Source: Erwinia psidii (GTDB lineage: Bacteria; Pseudomonadota; Gammaproteobacteria; Enterobacterales; Enterobacteriaceae). From it: a DNA stretch of 64,000 nt. Shown here one piece after another: positions 52,896-59,614 of this stretch. Below the pieces are notes generated by a model, which was not told where the DNA came from, made no database searches, and was given only the letters and a program-made list of their open reading frames with translations. Position numbers and translations under genes: made by a program. Each line of letters starts with the position of its first letter. The first letter of the stretch is position 1. The stretch covers positions 124,001 to 188,000 of the forward strand of contig NZ_RHHM01000001.1 in assembly GCF_003846135.1 (NCBI RefSeq), given 5' to 3'.

Positions 52896-53170
52896 TGCGC
52901 AAATTCGCCCTTTTTCGTTCTTTTGCCCTTTGGAAAACCCGCTGAAGCCAGATACGGCAAGGGATACAAAGGGCAAAACTGCGCAACTTTGCTCCAAAAT
53001 GCGCAGTTTTTTACCTGATGATTTCGTAAATTCATTTCTGCATTACGGGCCTGCGCAGCGCACAGGGCAACGGGATTGATGTTCAGGTAAAGCGCTGCTT
53101 TAACCCCATACAGAGATCCGAAATGATCCGCTTTTTGCGGGTGAAAAATAAGAATTGCGCAGCGTTGCCC
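52896..53170. repeat. Five TGCGCA palindromes interspersed with GGGCAA/TTGCCC
   Basis: TGCGCA occurs at 52896, 52980, 53000, 53052 and 53156; GGGCAA or its complement at 52924, 52971, 53065 and 53165. All lie in the 409-base gap between 52768 and 53178. The motif density is far above chance, suggesting binding sites for a regulator or a second replication-related cluster. No coding sequence is supported in this gap. Confidence 0.55.
52975..53012 (+). terminator. Hairpin followed by T run inside the TGCGCA region
   Basis: An 11-bp perfect stem (AAAACTGCGCA 52975-52985 with TGCGCAGTTTT 53000-53010) has a 14-base loop and ends in a T tract. It could terminate the 52529 gene, or be a symmetric protein site. 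Confidence 0.5.
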
Positions 53171-53177
53171 TTACCCC

Positions 53178-53948
53178 ATGAGATGTATAGAAATGCTAAG
53201 TTTTTTTGCGATGGACCATAAAGCTAAAATCCGTTTGCTGGCGCTGTTCAGGCGGGTGAGTCAGCGTAACTTTGCGGCTTATAATCACTACATGCATTTA
53301 TGTAATATCTTTGACAGAGAAAGTTATTTCGCCCGGTTCCTGCCGGGTAAGCGTGTGCGTTACGTCCGACCGGAAGAGCCAGAATATGAGCCTTATCCCG
53401 ATATACGTGGGCTGACGTGTGGTGCCAGAACCCGTAAGGGAACGCCGTGTAAAAACAGAGAACTCAGCCTGAACGGGCGCTGTAAGTTTCACGGCGGCAA
53501 AAGCACCGGCGCAAAAACGAAAGCGGGAAGGAAGCGCCAGCGTGAGGGTTATCGGGCATGGCTTGAAAAACAGCGGTCCAGTAAAGCAGGCAGGAAGCGC
53601 ACCAGAACCTACACAGACGACGCTCAGCAACTGGGCCGCGCCACACTGGCGGAAATAAGCACCAGTACTACGGGAGACGATTTACAGCCCGTGAGCGATA
53701 TGACGTTGCGACGAATGGAAAATATGCAGCTGGTGGTAAACCTACCGAATGGCGAAAGCGCAGAGATCGGACTGGCGACAACTGGCCCACATTTCGGCGG
53801 CGTTTGCTGGTGGTACGTTTGCCCCTCCTGCCAGACGCGGCGCACGGCCCTCTATGTAAATGACAATGCGCTGGTGTGCCGCCAGTGTGCCGGGATTCAC
53901 TATGCCAGCCAGAGCACGGAGAAAATTCGTGTTGCTGACAGGTCATAA
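53178..53948 (+). CDS. HGGxSTG-motif zinc protein of phage/island type
   Basis: A 256-residue protein. Residues about 75-115 hold CGARTRKGTPCKNREL, then GRCKFHGGKSTG, a cysteine/histidine motif common in phage and island proteins of unknown role. A Lys/Arg-rich stretch follows. The C-terminus carries a zinc-ribbon-like pair (YVCPSCQTRR, then VCRQCAGIHYASQ). Both halves suggest nucleic-acid binding. The start is uncertain: ATG 53178 has no clear ribosome site, and internal ATGs at 53193 or 53211 are possible. It is the last rightward gene of the element. Confidence 0.7.
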   Translation: MRCIEMLSFFAMDHKAKIRLLALFRRVSQRNFAAYNHYMHLCNIFDRESYFARFLPGKRVRYVRPEEPEYEPYPDIRGLTCGARTRKGTPCKNRELSLNGRCKFHGGKSTGAKTKAGRKRQREGYRAWLEKQRSSKAGRKRTRTYTDDAQQLGRATLAEISTSTTGDDLQPVSDMTLRRMENMQLVVNLPNGESAEIGLATTGPHFGGVCWWYVCPSCQTRRTALYVNDNALVCRQCAGIHYASQSTEKIRVADRS

Positions 53949-54412
53949 TACGAGGGGCCAGTCTGACGAAAGCGCAGGAAATTAATTCCCCTGACAGCAG
54001 GGCGGAACAGGGGGAAATTATGATAGCTCTGGAAATCTCATGCTGTGGTGTCTGCTGAACGCCTGCGGGCCGGGGTGGAGAAAAACTTCAGCAGCACACT
54101 ACCTGTGGACCGCCCGTCCCGGTTTCCGTGTTGAATCGCGAAATGAAAAGTTTTTTCCTGGGGATGGGGAGATCGGATTTTTACAGCTCAACGTTCCCCG
54201 GCCTGCCCACCTCGTCAGATTTTTACGCATCGAAAATAAGAAACTTTTTTCCGCCAGGCAACGCATATTGATAAGGGGCTTATTTTGGCAAAGTTGTTCG
54301 CTTTTCCGGCTGCGTTAGAAAACGAATTATCCCCGCGACCATACAGAATCGGCCTTCAGTGGCGCAAATATGGCGCATACAGAAAGGCCAGCAGTTAAGC
54401 GAAGTTACATAC
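53949..54412. other. Gap without supported gene
   Basis: These 464 bases lie between the HGGxSTG gene and the leftward cargo operon. A 92-codon frame at 54040 has no ribosome site and an unlikely composition. A 12-codon frame at 54019 behind AGGGGGAAA is too short to judge. Nothing else is seen. Confidence 0.4.
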
Positions 54413-54841
54413 TCAAAATTGGGGCGAGTTATCAATCTGCACCATCACCACATTAGTTTTTGGCACCGCGCTAACGGTTACAGTTTCGGCAGGATTGTTG
54501 CCTTTCCAACATTTTCCTTCTACTGAACAGGATTCTTGTTTAATGTAGCCCTCAGAGGCCAGATAAGCACTGACCCTATCGGTATCATTTGTATTGTAAA
54601 AAGTAACCGAGTATATAAGTGATCCTGGACCAGCCACGTTATAAAAATCAAACTCATACCGATCAGATATTCTCGGGATTTTTTTCAAAAGATCCGGGGT
54701 ATAGAACGCATATTCTCGACTATCCTGTTCCATGTAATGAGCACTACCTGCCAGCTCCATTCTAATCACCGGCAAAAAGTAAACAAAAACGCCTGCGATG
54801 ATGGCAAGTATGGTCAGTGTGATTGTATGTGACCTTCTCAT
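54413..54841 (-). CDS. Uncharacterised membrane-anchored protein (cargo gene 2)
   Basis: The 142-residue protein has one N-terminal membrane segment (about residues 7-26, TITLTILAIIAGVFVYFLPV) and a periplasmic domain with two cysteines (ESCSVEGKCW) that may pair. ATG 54841 overlaps the stop of the upstream gene by four bases, so the two are made together. Composition is AT-rich against the surrounding element. No family is recognised. The pair runs opposite to the other genes of the element, as cargo often does. Confidence 0.68.
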   Translation of the reverse strand: MRRSHTITLTILAIIAGVFVYFLPVIRMELAGSAHYMEQDSREYAFYTPDLLKKIPRISDRYEFDFYNVAGPGSLIYSVTFYNTNDTDRVSAYLASEGYIKQESCSVEGKCWKGNNPAETVTVSAVPKTNVVMVQIDNSPQF

Positions 54842-55539
54842 ACAATTAGATCCTTTCTCTTACCGTCTTGTATGAAAGAACCGTCCATAGTTGCGATAGC
54901 AACATTTCCAGATTTCCAGTCTTTATAGGGCTGAACGGTCTGCATGAAGTTAGGCAATTGGCCTAAGCGAGGCCTGGCGTTAGGGAATCGCTCCGGATCA
55001 GGAAATAACAGTGGACGGAAAGTTTCATTTTTCCAGGAACCAATTTTCCCGTAATAATCCCATCTTTTCAACGCTTCAATTTTGCTGATTGGGCGAAGCA
55101 TTTCAAAGGGATTTTGAATGGAGACAACGCGGTAAAAGCCCAGTAAATCCGACACAAGGTCTTCTCCACTGAATCCGCTGTCAGTCACCAGATTGTTAGG
55201 GAATGCCCCCTGAAATGCTTCAAATTTCCGCGCCATCGTCATCATCATTGCAAGGGCGATGCTTTTACGTTCGTGATGTGGACGCCCCTTTCGTATACGC
55301 CACCTGATAAATTTTCCTACCCGGATGATCTGGAGTGGAGACACCATAGACTGTGCATAGGTGACATCGTAGCGATCTGCACTCATTGTTTCACCTGCGT
55401 CGATTTTTTGTATCAGTGCCCTGATATCATCACCTCTCGCATGGCCGAGATCAATCCACCCCAAAACTTCTGTGTATACCAGACCACCTCTCGCACTTGC
55501 TGCCTGCGAACCATCAATTATTTCATTACGTTCACTCAT
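54838..55539 (-). CDS. DUF4056-like uncharacterised protein (cargo gene 1)
   Basis: The 233-residue protein opens with a segment GGLVYTEVLGWIDLGHARGD that resembles DUF4056 proteins; I am moderately sure of that match. The middle part (SDLLGFYRVV, then a Pro-rich stretch) is also of that style. No signal peptide is seen. It is the first gene of a two-gene operon with the membrane-anchored partner at 54413-54841. The stretch 55540-55981 upstream should hold its promoter. Function is unknown; effector, defence or envelope roles are all open. Confidence 0.68.
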   Translation of the reverse strand: MSERNEIIDGSQAASARGGLVYTEVLGWIDLGHARGDDIRALIQKIDAGETMSADRYDVTYAQSMVSPLQIIRVGKFIRWRIRKGRPHHERKSIALAMMMTMARKFEAFQGAFPNNLVTDSGFSGEDLVSDLLGFYRVVSIQNPFEMLRPISKIEALKRWDYYGKIGSWKNETFRPLLFPDPERFPNARPRLGQLPNFMQTVQPYKDWKSGNVAIATMDGSFIQDGKRKDLIV

Positions 55540-55981
55540 CCTTGATTCCCTTTCTATTTAAAATTACATCATGTGATGATACATGGTGAATAATACGCCA
55601 CCACAGGCTTAGAGCAATCGCAGGTTTTACTGATTTGTTGCTGGTGTAACAATTCTGCTTTTTTGGTAGTGATAGCTGGGATCATCCCCGGCCATAAAAC
55701 GGGGTTAGCCACTCGCGCGCGTTTTCTTAAAAGAACGAGCCGCGAGGCTTTCGTGTGAGCGCAATGGATGAGCGCTGAAGGTTTTCCAGGCATCACTACG
55801 CGCACGTGAACCGCAGCAGGACCGGGAGGGTAGAGTGAGGTTTACCCGTATCGCTACGTGAGCGCAAAATAACTGACTCATGCACAGCATGAGGTTTTTA
55901 TCGTGCCCGTATGCTGTATTTTGAAAACACCCCATGCAATACAAGCGCAAGCAAATAATTTAACTTCAGGGAGACAGACAG
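55540..55981. other. Intergenic stretch upstream of the cargo operon
   Basis: Two overlapping leftward frames (55569-55805 and 55705-55950) share a segment with GCGAGGCTTTCGTG that looks like conserved island DNA rather than two proteins. CATGCACAGCATGAGG near 55878 has short inverted-repeat character. I see the cargo promoter region here but cannot place it precisely. Confidence 0.35.
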
Positions 55982-56149
55982 GTGAGAAGCATCATAGACA
56001 AGATCCAGAAGGAAAAAATCAGGAGCAAGTATCCGCGCATTTCTGATGAAATGTTAGAGAAGCTCTTAAAGCAGTGCATCCGGGCAGGAAAACCATCGCG
56101 AAGGGCGGCTTCTCCCCGCCAGTCTTCATCCAGTGGTGGATGGTCGTAA
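55982..56149 (+). CDS. Possible 55-residue basic small protein
   Basis: GTG 55982 follows AGGGAGA at a suitable distance and opens 55 codons. The product is rich in Lys, Arg, Ile and Leu with amphipathic helices (PRISDEMLEKLLKQCIRAGK) and a Ser-rich tail. A leftward frame covers the same bases (55966-56244), so strand choice is uncertain. No family is recognised. Confidence 0.35.
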   Translation: MRSIIDKIQKEKIRSKYPRISDEMLEKLLKQCIRAGKPSRRAASPRQSSSSGGWS

Positions 56150-56537
56150 GACTTGTGCAGCAGAGTGAATAGATTTCTTAATTCAGCTTTACCCGCTGTT
56201 ATTTCCTGACGTTTAAAACGATTGAATCTGGTGATTGCATTCACCAGCTGTATGCCTGAAAGGTTTTCTCTGCATCTGTACGCGCGCGATACCGCATTTG
56301 CGCTGGAAATAAACCTTCTTCGTAGCTAAGGAAGATTGCAGATACGGGATTGCACTTCCCGGCAACGTGGTAGCTGTCAGTAGGGTTACAATGAATCACC
56401 AAAGCTATTTGCTTCGAAGTGTCCTTCAAATGGCTGAAACCCGGATGACTTTTCTTTTTGGGACTATGTTTGGGACTACAAAATTAAATCATGTCATACA
56501 AAAATTAACAAAAACAGATAATTAACTTTATAATTTG
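56150..56537. other. Right end of the element, no supported gene
   Basis: A leftward 62-codon frame (56241-56429) is possible but unsupported. The last 80 bases before attR carry TGGGACTA at 56459-56466 and 56471-56478, 12 bases apart, matching the motifs before int at the other end. Confidence 0.4.
56459..56479. promoter_or_regulatory. Two TGGGACTA motifs near attR (candidate integrase arm sites)
   Basis: Direct repeats spaced 12 bases start to start, about 60-80 bases inside the right end. Four related copies lie before int near attL. Confidence 0.55.
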
Positions 56538-56559
56538 AATCCTCTCGTGCCGACCAAAT
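56538..56559 (+). repeat. attR core
   Basis: An exact 22-base repeat of the tRNA-Pro 3' end at 47048-47069. It is not preceded by the rest of a tRNA, so it marks the old junction with the chromosome. Confidence 0.9.
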
Positions 56560-56911
56560 TTTTCCCCAATTATCAATAACTTATTGATATTACTCTCGCA
56601 AAAACACCTGTTCATATTTTAACCACAAAATGGCACGTGCCATCATTTATGCCTTCAGCCAGAGCCATTCTGAGCGCCCTCTTCTTCCTGCCATACGAAT
56701 ACATCATTTATCACCGAAAAGGCCGTAGCGGCTCACAGATTTGCATTTTGACACCCATGACGGTTACTCGCTACGCTCGCGGTGTGCGTTACCAGTGGCT
56801 GCGGTAATCGTGCCACATTTTTGTCACTCAAATAAATCACTGATATTTGTTCACCTCCGTTACGATAATTGTATAATTAATGTTCTGACACTCTACAAAT
56901 AAAGGAATGGT
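56560..56911. other. Gap between attR and the STM2901-like gene
   Basis: Contains CTCGCTACGCTCGCGG-like GC-rich stretches near 56768 and the promoter region of the 56912 gene. The last about 20 bases before ATG (CTACAAATAAAGGAATGG) recur in altered form before the decayed copy near 62196. No gene is seen. Confidence 0.4.
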
Positions 56912-57376
56912 ATGGATACCACTGAACAACTGAATGGAACTTATTTTTATGCGCTGAAAACAAATCTGACCGCTTCTGAACTGTTCTTTATGATTTTTTG
57001 TGAGAAGACGGTGGAGCAATTTGGTCTGGGGGTAGCTGATTTTGCGGCTGTTGCAGCCATTGTTTCAGGCAGAAGTAATCTTCCCACCAGAGGGAAACTT
57101 GCAGATGCAACTAAAGGAACATCTCATGCTTCAGTCGCAGCAAGAAAGGTCTTCAGGAAAGCTAAGTTTCCATTCGGAATATCATTACCCACATGGCTTG
57201 GAGGATATACACCGTGGACAGCCAGAAAGGTAATGGTTCGCAATATTGCACCTTTTGTTGGCAGGTCTGTTCCCCTGTTGGGTATCATTATCCTTGCCGC
57301 TGATATTACAGAAATCACTTACCGAACAATTCGTGACTACAATATGATAGCACGAGGTAGTGACAGATTATGGTAA
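56912..57376 (+). CDS. STM2901-like uncharacterised membrane protein
   Basis: The 154-residue protein starts MDTTEQLNGTYFYALK and continues with a SELFFMIFCEKTVEQFG helix; I recognise this as the start of proteins named STM2901 family in Salmonella and relatives. A hydrophobic segment near the C-terminus (about 118-137, SVPLLGIIILAADITEI) should cross or sit in the membrane. AAAGGAA precedes ATG 56912. It overlaps the DUF1493 gene by seven bases. A broken second copy of its start lies at 62196-62300. Function unknown. Confidence 0.72.
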   Translation: MDTTEQLNGTYFYALKTNLTASELFFMIFCEKTVEQFGLGVADFAAVAAIVSGRSNLPTRGKLADATKGTSHASVAARKVFRKAKFPFGISLPTWLGGYTPWTARKVMVRNIAPFVGRSVPLLGIIILAADITEITYRTIRDYNMIARGSDRLW

Positions 57377-57693
57377 ACAACATTGAAGAAAGAGTTTACG
57401 AACTGGTCCGGCCCTATGCCGGTACTTATCTGTTCAACCTGAAAAAGGTACAACTTACACCTGATACAGACATTGATTTCGATTTGGATGTTGATGAATT
57501 CGAAGCGGAAGACTTAATGGATAAGTTTTTTGAAACATTCAATGTAGAAAGAGGTCAGTTTGATATAAAAATCTATTATCAGGAGCCACCATTCTCATGG
57601 AATCCGTTTCATAAATATACACCATTACAGGTGCCAGACTTCACCATCGGTATGCTGATAGAATCTGCTAAAGCGGGTCGGTGGCTTTACTGA
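57370..57693 (+). CDS. DUF1493 family (acyl-carrier-protein-like) protein
   Basis: A 107-residue acidic protein with the DUF1493 pattern: an Asp-rich loop (DTDIDFDLDVDEFEAED), a helix DKFFETFNVE, and the conserved C-terminus FTIGMLIESAKAGRWLY. The fold is thought to resemble acyl carrier proteins, but the Ser that carries phosphopantetheine is not obvious here. It overlaps the preceding STM2901-like gene, an arrangement I remember from other enterobacteria. Its stop overlaps the end of Rz on the opposite strand. Function unknown. Confidence 0.78.
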   Translation: MVNNIEERVYELVRPYAGTYLFNLKKVQLTPDTDIDFDLDVDEFEAEDLMDKFFETFNVERGQFDIKIYYQEPPFSWNPFHKYTPLQVPDFTIGMLIESAKAGRWLY

Positions 57694-58187
57694 TTCGAAT
57701 CCTGAGCATTCTGTAACGCTGATGTGGCTGTATGGGCACGAATGTAGTCCTGCAGATACATCAGTTTTTGCTGGTCGCTGGCAATGCCTTTGGCAATATC
57801 GGAAACGTTTCCTGCAACAGAATCAGAGAGTTCGATGGTGGCATCATTGCCCATGCTGCCGGAGGATTGTCGCTCATTGTGGGTTGTGGCTGGACACTTA
57901 CCTTTGGCGTACATCCTGTGACCAGTGACCAGCCTGCCACGCATAGTATCAATTTCTTCATTCTTTCTTCTCAGTTCATTGGTATGCAGCCAGTCGATGG
58001 CAGAAAGCTCAATACTTCGGTTACGAAGGGCAACTATGGTTGCACCGCTTTCCTTTATTGCCCTGTTGGCTGCAACAAGATTTGCCTCAAGCTGGGATGC
58101 TTTTTGCTGAAAGTGGTGAGCAGACCATAAAAGAGCAGCAACCACAATGGTTGCTGTAATGATTAGATATTTATTCATGTTGTCCAT
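57687..58187 (-). CDS. Rz-like inner-membrane spanin subunit
   Basis: A 166-residue protein with one N-terminal membrane segment (about residues 5-22) followed by a long helical, coiled-coil-prone stretch (QKASQLEANLVAANRAIKESG onwards). This is the layout of Rz i-spanins, which join the inner to the outer membrane at the last step of phage lysis. A second lysis gene, Rz1, lies wholly inside it in another frame. The start may be ATG 58187 or ATG 58178. It follows the 38-aa membrane protein gene. Confidence 0.82.
   Translation of the reverse strand: MDNMNKYLIITATIVVAALLWSAHHFQQKASQLEANLVAANRAIKESGATIVALRNRSIELSAIDWLHTNELRRKNEEIDTMRGRLVTGHRMYAKGKCPATTHNERQSSGSMGNDATIELSDSVAGNVSDIAKGIASDQQKLMYLQDYIRAHTATSALQNAQDSNQ
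57761..57961 (-). CDS. Rz1-like outer-membrane lipoprotein spanin, embedded in Rz
   Basis: A 66-residue protein encoded entirely within Rz in a different frame. It has a signal peptide with a lipobox (LVTGC, Cys17) and a Pro-rich mature part (PKVSVQPQPTMSDNPPAAW), the hallmarks of Rz1 o-spanins. The nested arrangement is known from lambda-like phages and strongly supports both genes. Confidence 0.85.
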   Translation of the reverse strand: MKKLILCVAGWSLVTGCTPKVSVQPQPTMSDNPPAAWAMMPPSNSLILLQETFPILPKALPATSKN

Positions 58188-58209
58188 TGAGAGAGAATGC
58201 CGTCAGGGC

Positions 58210-58326
58210 TTATTCGTATGGGCATTCCTGATATGGTTCCTGTTGATCTTTACTCTTTCGCCTGCGATTGACAACCAACCCCAGAGAAATCCAACTGACT
58301 GTAATAATCAGCAACAGCCATCCCAT
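58210..58326 (-). CDS. 38-residue single-span membrane protein, possible holin-like lysis protein
   Basis: ATG 58326 follows a very strong ribosome site (AGGAGGTGA, five bases upstream). The product has one hydrophobic segment (WLLLIITVSWISLGLVV) followed by a basic patch NRRRKSK and an acidic tail. It lies between endolysin and Rz, where phages keep holins or antiholins. It is much shorter than typical holins, so a holin role is only a suggestion. Confidence 0.6.
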   Translation of the reverse strand: MGWLLLIITVSWISLGLVVNRRRKSKDQQEPYQECPYE

Positions 58327-58406
58327 AGTCACCTCCTGTGAAGTAAAGACAAATCTATGGTAAATACCTGTACATGTGTAACGGTTACCATCGATCGATT
58401 AAGGGT

Positions 58407-58431
58407 AATTGATCGTTATTATCGATCAATT
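58407..58431. promoter_or_regulatory. Inverted repeat AATTGATCG-N7-CGATCAATT upstream of the 38-aa gene
   Basis: Perfect 9-bp arms with a 7-base spacer, centred 93 bases before the 38-aa gene start. A similar repeat with the same spacer lies upstream of the endolysin gene (58939-58959). A further CGATCGATT lies at 58392-58400. Confidence 0.65.
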
Positions 58432-58441
58432 CAATTTAACA

Positions 58442-58873
58442 TCAGTTAAACCGCAGGAATCCTTTACACCAGGAAGCACTACGGGTCTTGCTGAACACGG
58501 CGTAACCTTCCCTGCCACCTGATTCATTCGTGTTGCCCTCAATGGTTTTGATTACATCACCATCAACAGACAGAACGATTCCCGTATGCCCTACCCCTTT
58601 CCCAAAATCGATAATCATAACGTCACCCGGTTGTGGAGAAGTGACACGATATTCCTTACTCCTGTTCCACATATCGAGAACGCCGCCGGTTCGCGAAATG
58701 CCCGTAATACCTGCTTCAGGATGACACCACACAACGAAGGCTGCACACCATGCGGCCGGAAAATTAATGCCAACTGTTTTCAGGTATCTCATAACTTCCG
58801 GGCCAGAATTGCTTCCACGTGGTTTCTCACTGACACCTGTTTGAGAACTTGCAATATCAATTAATTTCGACAA
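58442..58873 (-). CDS. CHAP/NlpC-like endolysin (peptidoglycan amidase)
   Basis: A 143-residue cysteine hydrolase of the small single-domain type seen in prophage lysis cassettes (TIGR02594-like). Cys43 in AAWCAAFVVWC, His96 in GVGHTGIV and Asn114 in EGNTNESGG form the expected catalytic set. No signal peptide is seen, so release would depend on a holin. The upstream inverted repeats at 58939-58976 probably control it. Confidence 0.85.
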   Translation of the reverse strand: MSKLIDIASSQTGVSEKPRGSNSGPEVMRYLKTVGINFPAAWCAAFVVWCHPEAGITGISRTGGVLDMWNRSKEYRVTSPQPGDVMIIDFGKGVGHTGIVLSVDGDVIKTIEGNTNESGGREGYAVFSKTRSASWCKGFLRFN

Positions 58874-58938
58874 CGAAACCTCTTTATAATTATTATTATC
58901 TTCTTAACTTACCAATATCATTACTGTTACAGAATAAG

Positions 58939-58976
58939 TTGATCGTTTCAGACGATCAATATCTCAGAATTGATCG
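58939..58976. promoter_or_regulatory. Operator-like repeats upstream of the endolysin gene
   Basis: TTGATCG-N7-CGATCAA (58939-58959) is followed by a third half-site TTGATCG (58970-58976). The centre is 76 bases before the endolysin start. It lies in the shared region with the divergent 36-aa gene. Confidence 0.65.
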
Positions 58977-59071
58977 TTTATCCCTTCTTTTATAATGGTT
59001 CAAATGGCTGTAAATTGTATTTAATATCAACACCACCAATAAACGGACGATTGATATAAAGGAAAAAATCT

Positions 59072-59182
59072 ATGATTCTGATTTACACCATACTTGCAAC
59101 GGGAGTTGTTTTATCAGTCATTTTCTTTTTCATATTTCGTGATGATGACAACCAAAGATATGAAGAAAATAATTACGACTGA
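59072..59182 (+). CDS. 36-residue single-span membrane protein
   Basis: ATG 59072 follows AAAGGAAA. The product has a hydrophobic segment (residues 2-22, rich in Ile, Val and Phe) and then a charged tail FRDDDNQRYEENNYD. It is divergent from the endolysin gene and sits beside its operator-like repeats. It could be an antiholin-like or toxin-like small membrane protein. No homology is recognised. Confidence 0.5.
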   Translation: MILIYTILATGVVLSVIFFFIFRDDDNQRYEENNYD

Positions 59183-59218
59183 CAACTGATAATCACAACG
59201 CTTGATTCCTTTACCCAC

Positions 59219-59614
59219 CTACAAATCTGAAGGTATTATCGGCCATTCAATCAGCGAGTAACATTTTTCATCCACCATGTCTGTAAAATCCAGTGCCTTA
59301 AGCTCTTTAATGTATTTCATCCATGCAGTCAGTCTTGTTTTGTCTTCGTCACTGATGACGTCCAACTCCAATTCTGTACGCCATTCCGAAATCTTATTGC
59401 GGGCATCAGACATAAGACCATCGCACTTTAATTCTGCAATTCTTTTATAATCGACAGAATAGATACCATCGATAATGACCGCACTGTATCCATCTGACAG
59501 AAGATTCTCAGGGGCTTCTGTCCTGAGAATTTCCCAGACATTCATGTGAAGAGGAAAGAACAGTGCTCCGTTATCCGATACTGCAATAATTTTTCCTGAG
59601 TCGTCGATCCCGAC
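59219..59614 (-). pseudogene. Tail-fibre-assembly protein, 5'-truncated fragment
   Basis: From the junction near 59614 the leftward frame reads VGIDDSGKIIAVSDNGALFFP, then continues with WEIL and a C-terminal block DARNKISEWRTELELDVISDEDKTRLTAWMKYIKEL, the pattern of phage tail-fibre-assembly (caudo_TAP) proteins. About 130 codons remain of an expected 180-200. An internal ATG at 59545 would allow 108 residues. Beyond about 59614 the frame is the antisense of another pseudogene. Confidence 0.68.

Larger units (their letters stand above)
47048..56559 (+). mobile_element. 9.5-kb integrative element at proL (P4-like satellite/integrative island)
   Basis: The element is bounded by a perfect 22-bp direct repeat: the left copy is the 3' end of tRNA-Pro plus three bases (47048-47069), the right copy is at 56538-56559. 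Inside are a P4-type integrase reading inward from the left end, a small AlpA-like DNA-binding protein, a 711-residue DUF927 ATPase, an iteron array, a HGGxSTG-type zinc protein and a leftward two-gene cargo operon. No capsid or tail genes are present, which fits a satellite or integrative plasmid-like island. In Salmonella the same tRNA gene carries the SPI-12 island (remembered, not checked). Confidence 0.88.
57687..59614 (-). mobile_element. Prophage remnant: lysis cassette and tail-fibre-assembly fragment
   Basis: Leftward genes: tail-fibre-assembly fragment, endolysin, 38-aa membrane protein, Rz with embedded Rz1. No head, tail, integrase or replication genes accompany them. The right border falls inside a broken cyclodeaminase-like gene. 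Confidence 0.7.

Noticed and set aside
54040..54318. 92-codon + frame
   Set aside because: No ribosome site and an unlikely composition (many Trp, Arg and Phe); probably chance.
55569..55950. Two overlapping leftward frames in the element
   Set aside because: Both read through the same conserved-looking island DNA in different frames. Neither has a ribosome site or a recognisable domain.
55966..56429. Two leftward frames joined by a GTGA overlap
   Set aside because: The overlap is suggestive, but one covers the better-supported 55-codon + frame and no domain is visible. Left undecided.
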